Below, one piece after another: positions 12,267-14,836 of a stretch of 14,836 nucleotides of DNA. The position numbers were made by a program, and so were the translations under genes. The notes beneath the pieces are model-generated. The model worked only from the letters and a program-made list of their open reading frames with translations, ran no database searches and was not told the origin of the DNA. Every line of letters begins with the position of its first letter. The stretch's first letter is position 1. Source of the DNA: an uncultured Clostridia bacterium (GTDB lineage Bacteria > Bacillota > Clostridia > Oscillospirales > Ruminococcaceae); contig CALXKG010000221.1 of assembly GCA_944388825.1 (NCBI GenBank), forward strand, positions 1 to 14,836, in the 5' to 3' direction.

Positions 12267-13157
12267 ATGAAAAAGAGAATCTTTACAGGCGCCGGTATTG
12301 CGATCCTGACCCCGATGCACGAGGACGGCAGCATCAACTATGAAGAATTCGGCCGCCTGATCGACTGGCAGATCGAAAACGGCACCGACGCGATCATCGT
12401 CTGCGGCACGACCGGCGAATGTGCGACCATGTCGGAGGAGGAGCATCTGGACTGCATCCGCTTCTGCCAGAAGCATGTCGCCGGCCGGGTCCCGGTGGTT
12501 GCCGGGGCCGGTTCCAACGACACCGCTTTTGCGGTCGAGATGGTCAAGGAATGCGGCAATATCGGCGTCGACGGCCTTCTGGTCGTCACCCCCTATTACA
12601 ACAAGACTTCCCAGCGGGGGCTGGTCGCCCATTATACCAAACTGGCTGAAGCGACCGACCTGCCGATTATCATGTACTCGGTACCGTCCCGGACCGGCGT
12701 CAACATCCTCCCGGCGACCTGCCAGGAGCTGTCCAAACTGCCCAACATCGTCGCGATCAAAGAGGCGAGCGGCAACATTGAGCAGGTTTCGGAGATCAAG
12801 GCCCTCTGCGGCGACGAGCTGGACGTCTATTCCGGCGAGGACGGGATCATCACCCCCATCCTGTCGGTCGGCGGCATCGGCGTCATTTCGGTCCTCTCCC
12901 ATCTGGTCCCCCGCGAGACCCATGAGATCTGCGCGAAATACTTTGCCGGGGATGTGAAGGGGAGCGCCGCGCTTCAGCTTCGGTACCTTGACCTGGTCAA
13001 GGCGCTCTTCTCCGACGTCAGCCCGATCCCCGTCAAAGCGGCGATGAACCTGATGGGCTGGAATGTCGGCCACTGCCGGATGCCGCTGATCGACATGACC
13101 CCCGAAGGGGAAGCGCGCCTGGCGGACGTCATGCGCCGTCATGGCCTGATCGGCTGA
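12267..13157 (+). CDS. dapA: 4-hydroxy-tetrahydrodipicolinate synthase
   Basis: 296 residues, a TIM-barrel class I aldolase that condenses pyruvate with aspartate semialdehyde. This is the first committed step to lysine, diaminopimelate and, in spores, dipicolinate. The key residues are present: GTTGE (47-51) with T48, Y111 in VVTPYYNK, Y137 and R142 in MYSVPSRTG, and the Schiff-base lysine K165 in VAIKEASG. The length is normal. GGAGGAG lies 5 bases before the ATG and the gene follows asd by 15 bases, so the two are clearly co-transcribed. A perfect GC hairpin without a T-tract separates it from dapB. Confidence 0.97.
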   Translation: MKKRIFTGAGIAILTPMHEDGSINYEEFGRLIDWQIENGTDAIIVCGTTGECATMSEEEHLDCIRFCQKHVAGRVPVVAGAGSNDTAFAVEMVKECGNIGVDGLLVVTPYYNKTSQRGLVAHYTKLAEATDLPIIMYSVPSRTGVNILPATCQELSKLPNIVAIKEASGNIEQVSEIKALCGDELDVYSGEDGIITPILSVGGIGVISVLSHLVPRETHEICAKYFAGDVKGSAALQLRYLDLVKALFSDVSPIPVKAAMNLMGWNVGHCRMPLIDMTPEGEARLADVMRRHGLIG

Positions 13158-13169
13158 GTGTAAAAAGAA

Positions 13170-13191
13170 CCGGGCCGGTATTCCGGCCCGG
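13170..13191 (+). other. Intra-operon hairpin between dapA and dapB
   Basis: CCGGGCCGG (13170-13178), loop TATT, CCGGCCCGG (13183-13191) forms a perfect 9-bp GC stem. No T-tract follows, so it is not a standard intrinsic terminator. It ends about 14 bases before the dapB ribosome site. It might stabilise or process the mRNA. Confidence 0.6.
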
Positions 13192-13218
13192 GGAGACGTA
13201 TAAAAGGAGAGATGAAAG

Positions 13219-13971
13219 ATGGTAAGGATTATCCTCTGCGGCTGCCAGGGCAGGATGGGCCATGTGATCGAAAGCTGCGTCGCCGAGCGGGACGACTGCG
13301 AGATCGTCGCCGGTTTTGATATTGTTTCCGAGCCCGCGAAGCCCTACCCGGTCTACACCGACTTTTCCGCCTGCAAAGAGGAGGCGGACGTCGTCGTCGA
13401 TTTTTCCAACCCTGCGTCGCTGGACGGCCTGACCAGCTTTGTCCTCGGCCGCGGCCTGCCGCTGATCATCGCCACCACCGGCTACAGCGAAGAGCAGACC
13501 CGGAAGATCCGTGAGACGGCGGAAAAGGTCCCGGTCTTTTTCTCGTTCAATATGTCCCTTGGCGTCAACCTTTTAGCGGAGCTGGCCAAAAAGGCCGCCG
13601 CCTTCCTGGGCAGCCAGTTCGATATTGAGATCGTTGAAAAGCATCATAACCGCAAGGTCGACGCCCCCAGCGGCACCGCCCTGATGCTGGCGGACGAGAT
13701 CAGTTCCGTCTTCCCGGAGCCGCACACCTATATGTACGACCGCCACTCGGTCCGCCGGAAGCGGGAAAAGTCGGAGATCGGCATCTCGTCGGTGCGGGGC
13801 GGGACGATCGTCGGCGAGCATTCGGTCATCTTTGCCGGCCGGGATGAGATCATCGAGCTCAAACACACCGCCATGAGCCGGGAGATCTTTGCCGTCGGCG
13901 CGCTGGGCGCCGCGGTCTACATGGCGGGCGCAAAAGAACCCCGCATTTACACGATGGCGGACCTTTTATAA
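13219..13971 (+). CDS. dapB: 4-hydroxy-tetrahydrodipicolinate reductase
   Basis: 250 residues. It reduces the DapA product with NAD(P)H to tetrahydrodipicolinate. The Rossmann glycine motif is GCQGRMG (8-14), followed by VVVDFSNP (58-65) and ATTGY (85-89). The catalytic signature VEKHHNRKVDAPSGTA spans 139-154, with H142, H143 and K146. The length is slightly short but within family range. ATG 13219 follows AAGGAG by 9 bases. An out-of-frame ATG at 13212 was rejected. It is the third enzyme gene of the lysine operon; its stop overlaps the next gene's AGGAGG ribosome site by one base. Confidence 0.97.
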   Translation: MVRIILCGCQGRMGHVIESCVAERDDCEIVAGFDIVSEPAKPYPVYTDFSACKEEADVVVDFSNPASLDGLTSFVLGRGLPLIIATTGYSEEQTRKIRETAEKVPVFFSFNMSLGVNLLAELAKKAAAFLGSQFDIEIVEKHHNRKVDAPSGTALMLADEISSVFPEPHTYMYDRHSVRRKREKSEIGISSVRGGTIVGEHSVIFAGRDEIIELKHTAMSREIFAVGALGAAVYMAGAKEPRIYTMADLL

Positions 13972-13986
13972 GGAGGGGCGAGCGGG

Positions 13987-14454
13987 ATGAAGGTTATCAC
14001 CAAACTGAATGTGACCCAGGACGTCGCGCTGGTGACGCTGAATAAGGTGCCGGCCAACGTCGACTTTATCTGCAAGATTTTCGACCGGCTGGACGAAGAG
14101 GGGATCAACGTCGACATGATCTCCCAGTCGCCGCTGACCGGCTCGTATGTGGCCGTTTCCTTTACGACCAGCAGCGACGCGATGGTCAAGGTCGCGGCGC
14201 TGGTCAACGAATTTAAGCAGGAGTATCCCTCCATCCGGCCGCTGTTCAGCCACCACAACATCAAGATTTCCCTCTACGGCGCCGATATGCCCCGCCACCA
14301 CGGGATCGCCGCCAGCGTCTTCCGGCTGCTGCGGGACTGCGGGACCGAGGTGCTAATGATCACCACCTCTTCAGTCGACATCTCGGTGCTGGTGGACGAC
14401 GCCAGTTGGGAAGACTGCGTCAAAAAGCTGCGGGAAAAGCTGGAGCTGGAATAA
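13987..14454 (+). CDS. Stand-alone tandem ACT-domain protein, aspartokinase regulatory-like
   Basis: 155 residues with two ACT domains and no catalytic domain. The first is about 11-75 (VALVTLNKVP then GINVDMISQSP) and the second about 90-155 (KISLYGADM, HHGIAASVFRLL, EVLMITTSSVDISVLVD). Order and motifs match the C-terminal regulatory part of aspartokinase, where the pair binds lysine or threonine: V.I.G.GM....G.A...F..L...GI.I.MI.TS...IS..V. A similar fragment, the beta subunit of Bacillus LysC, is produced there from an internal start in lysC; here it is an independent gene with AGGAGG 10 bases before ATG. It is the last gene of the operon, 15 bases after dapB. A lysine-sensing regulator acting on an aspartokinase encoded elsewhere is plausible but inferred. 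Confidence 0.88.
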   Translation: MKVITKLNVTQDVALVTLNKVPANVDFICKIFDRLDEEGINVDMISQSPLTGSYVAVSFTTSSDAMVKVAALVNEFKQEYPSIRPLFSHHNIKISLYGADMPRHHGIAASVFRLLRDCGTEVLMITTSSVDISVLVDDASWEDCVKKLREKLELE

Positions 14455-14463
14455 AACCGTCCG

Positions 14464-14509
14464 TTTACAGGTAAGCCCTTTTTTGTCAGGACTTACCTGT
14501 AAATTTTTT
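14464..14509 (+). terminator. Intrinsic terminator of the lysine operon
   Basis: A perfect 12-bp stem, TTTACAGGTAAG (14464-14475) with CTTACCTGTAAA (14492-14503), then six T. It starts 9 bases after the ACT gene stop. Confidence 0.94.
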
Positions 14510-14529
14510 ATGAACGAGAATATAAGATG

Positions 14530-14558
14530 TTGCAATTCCCGCCATAATGTGATAAGAT
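14530..14558 (+). promoter_or_regulatory. Sigma-A promoter of rpsB
   Basis: TTGCAA (14530-14535), a 17-base spacer and TAAGAT (14553-14558), placed just after the lysine operon terminator. It leaves a leader of about 120 bases before rpsB. Confidence 0.7.
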
Positions 14559-14688
14559 AACAAATGCATTACGCACGTGGCTTTATCTGCCTGCGCAGGG
14601 TGCCGGTTTCCGGTCGCGCAGCAATGGCCGCGGTGGGCCCCGGAACACTCCGGGGGAACCAAATTTTTTATTAGGAGGACTACCCAGA
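14559..14688 (+). promoter_or_regulatory. Structured 5' leader of rpsB
   Basis: Two hairpins can be drawn. CTGCGC (14591-14596) pairs with GCGCAG (14616-14621) around an inner CCGG-TTT-CCGG stem, and CCCCGGA (14638-14644) pairs with TCCGGGG (14649-14655), possibly closed by GGT/ACC (14632-14634 with 14658-14660). AAATTTTTT (14661-14669) follows directly, so the second hairpin may attenuate transcription. The leader then leads into AGGAGG (14673-14678), 10 bases before the start. Autogenous S2 leaders are known in gammaproteobacteria; I cannot say this belongs to a described family. Confidence 0.5.
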
Positions 14689-14836
14689 ATGGCAGTAGTA
14701 TCTATGAAACAGCTCCTGGAAGCTGGCGTACACTTTGGTCATCAGACCAGAAGATGGAACCCCAAGATGGCGCCGTATATCTTCACCGAGAGAAACGGCA
14801 TCTACATCATCGACCTGCAGAAGACCGTCCGCAAGC
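14689..14836 (+). CDS. rpsB: 30S ribosomal protein S2, N-terminal part (cut by window edge)
   Basis: The first 49 codons read MAVVSMKQLLEAGVHFGHQT and continue through RRWNPKMAPYIFTERNGIYIIDLQKTVRK. VSMKQLLEAGVHFGHQTRRWNPKM is the signature start of ribosomal protein S2, which joins the small subunit late and helps place mRNA near S1. The gene runs off the end of the window; the full protein is normally about 230-260 residues. AGGAGG lies 10 bases upstream. Three of its first four arginines use AGA, and GTA and TCT codons appear early, unlike the CGG/CGC-rich neighbours, as expected for a very highly expressed gene. By analogy tsf should follow, but it is not visible here. Confidence 0.97.
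   Translation, partial: MAVVSMKQLLEAGVHFGHQTRRWNPKMAPYIFTERNGIYIIDLQKTVRK

Noticed and set aside
11556..13142. A 528-codon open frame on the minus strand
   Set aside because: It lies antisense to asd and dapA, whose protein motifs are complete. Its translation is Asp/Val/Arg-rich shadow sequence from GC-rich codons, with no recognisable domain.
13170..13191. Hairpin after dapA read as a transcription terminator
   Set aside because: No T-tract follows, and dapB continues the pathway in the same direction with a ribosome site but no visible promoter.
1..14836. CRISPR arrays, insertion sequences, phage or defence systems, tRNA genes
   Set aside because: No spaced direct-repeat arrays, transposase or integrase motifs, or tRNA-like cloverleaf signatures were seen; the gene content is conserved housekeeping and sporulation functions.

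Overview
The window looks like GC-rich chromosome from an endospore-forming member of the Clostridia, most likely an Oscillospiraceae/Oscillospirales-type gut anaerobe. The evidence is a SleC-type spore cortex-lytic locus with no signal peptides, a CIRCE operator at htpG, a DUF4250 gene, a lysine riboswitch ahead of lysine/diaminopimelate genes, strong AGGAGG ribosome binding sites and many U-tailed intrinsic terminators. No mobile element, phage, CRISPR array, tRNA or rRNA was seen. Genes are densely packed and nearly every transcription unit ends in a clear hairpin.

Layout. (1) 129-2735 (+): a three-gene spore germination cluster. The first gene encodes the beta-sandwich domain that forms the N-terminal pro-region of SleC in other clostridia. 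The second encodes the SpoIID-like lytic transglycosylase domain plus three peptidoglycan-binding repeats. The third carries two more such repeats. (2) 2973-4148 (+): a long-form ribose-phosphate pyrophosphokinase with its own promoter, followed by a class I methyltransferase (4209-4967). (3) 5023-5205 (-): a small DUF4250 protein. (4) 5414-7315 (+): HtpG, with a sigma-A promoter and a CIRCE operator at the start point. (5) 7480-8436 (+): a protein of unknown function with an N-terminal SAP/Rho-N-like motif. (6) 10725-8517 (-): queA then tgt, two enzymes of queuosine tRNA modification. (7) 10816-14509 (+): a lysine-biosynthesis operon consisting of promoter, lysine riboswitch with terminator, asd, dapA, dapB and a free-standing pair of ACT domains resembling the regulatory tail of aspartokinase. 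(8) 14530-14836 (+): promoter, structured leader and the first 49 codons of rpsB, cut by the window edge.

How the genes work together. Asd, DapA and DapB are consecutive steps from aspartyl phosphate to tetrahydrodipicolinate, which feeds lysine, cell-wall diaminopimelate and spore dipicolinate. The riboswitch shuts the operon down when lysine is abundant, and the ACT protein could add allosteric control. QueA acts on the base that Tgt inserts into tRNA. The sleC-like cluster digests spore cortex.

Most of the window is ordinary conserved chromosome; I do not see a wholly new system. The observations most worth following up are the SleC pro-domain encoded as a separate protein, HtpG under apparent HrcA/CIRCE control, the detached aspartokinase-like ACT module, a proposed long-range antiterminator in the lysine riboswitch, and the structured leaders of rpsB and queA.
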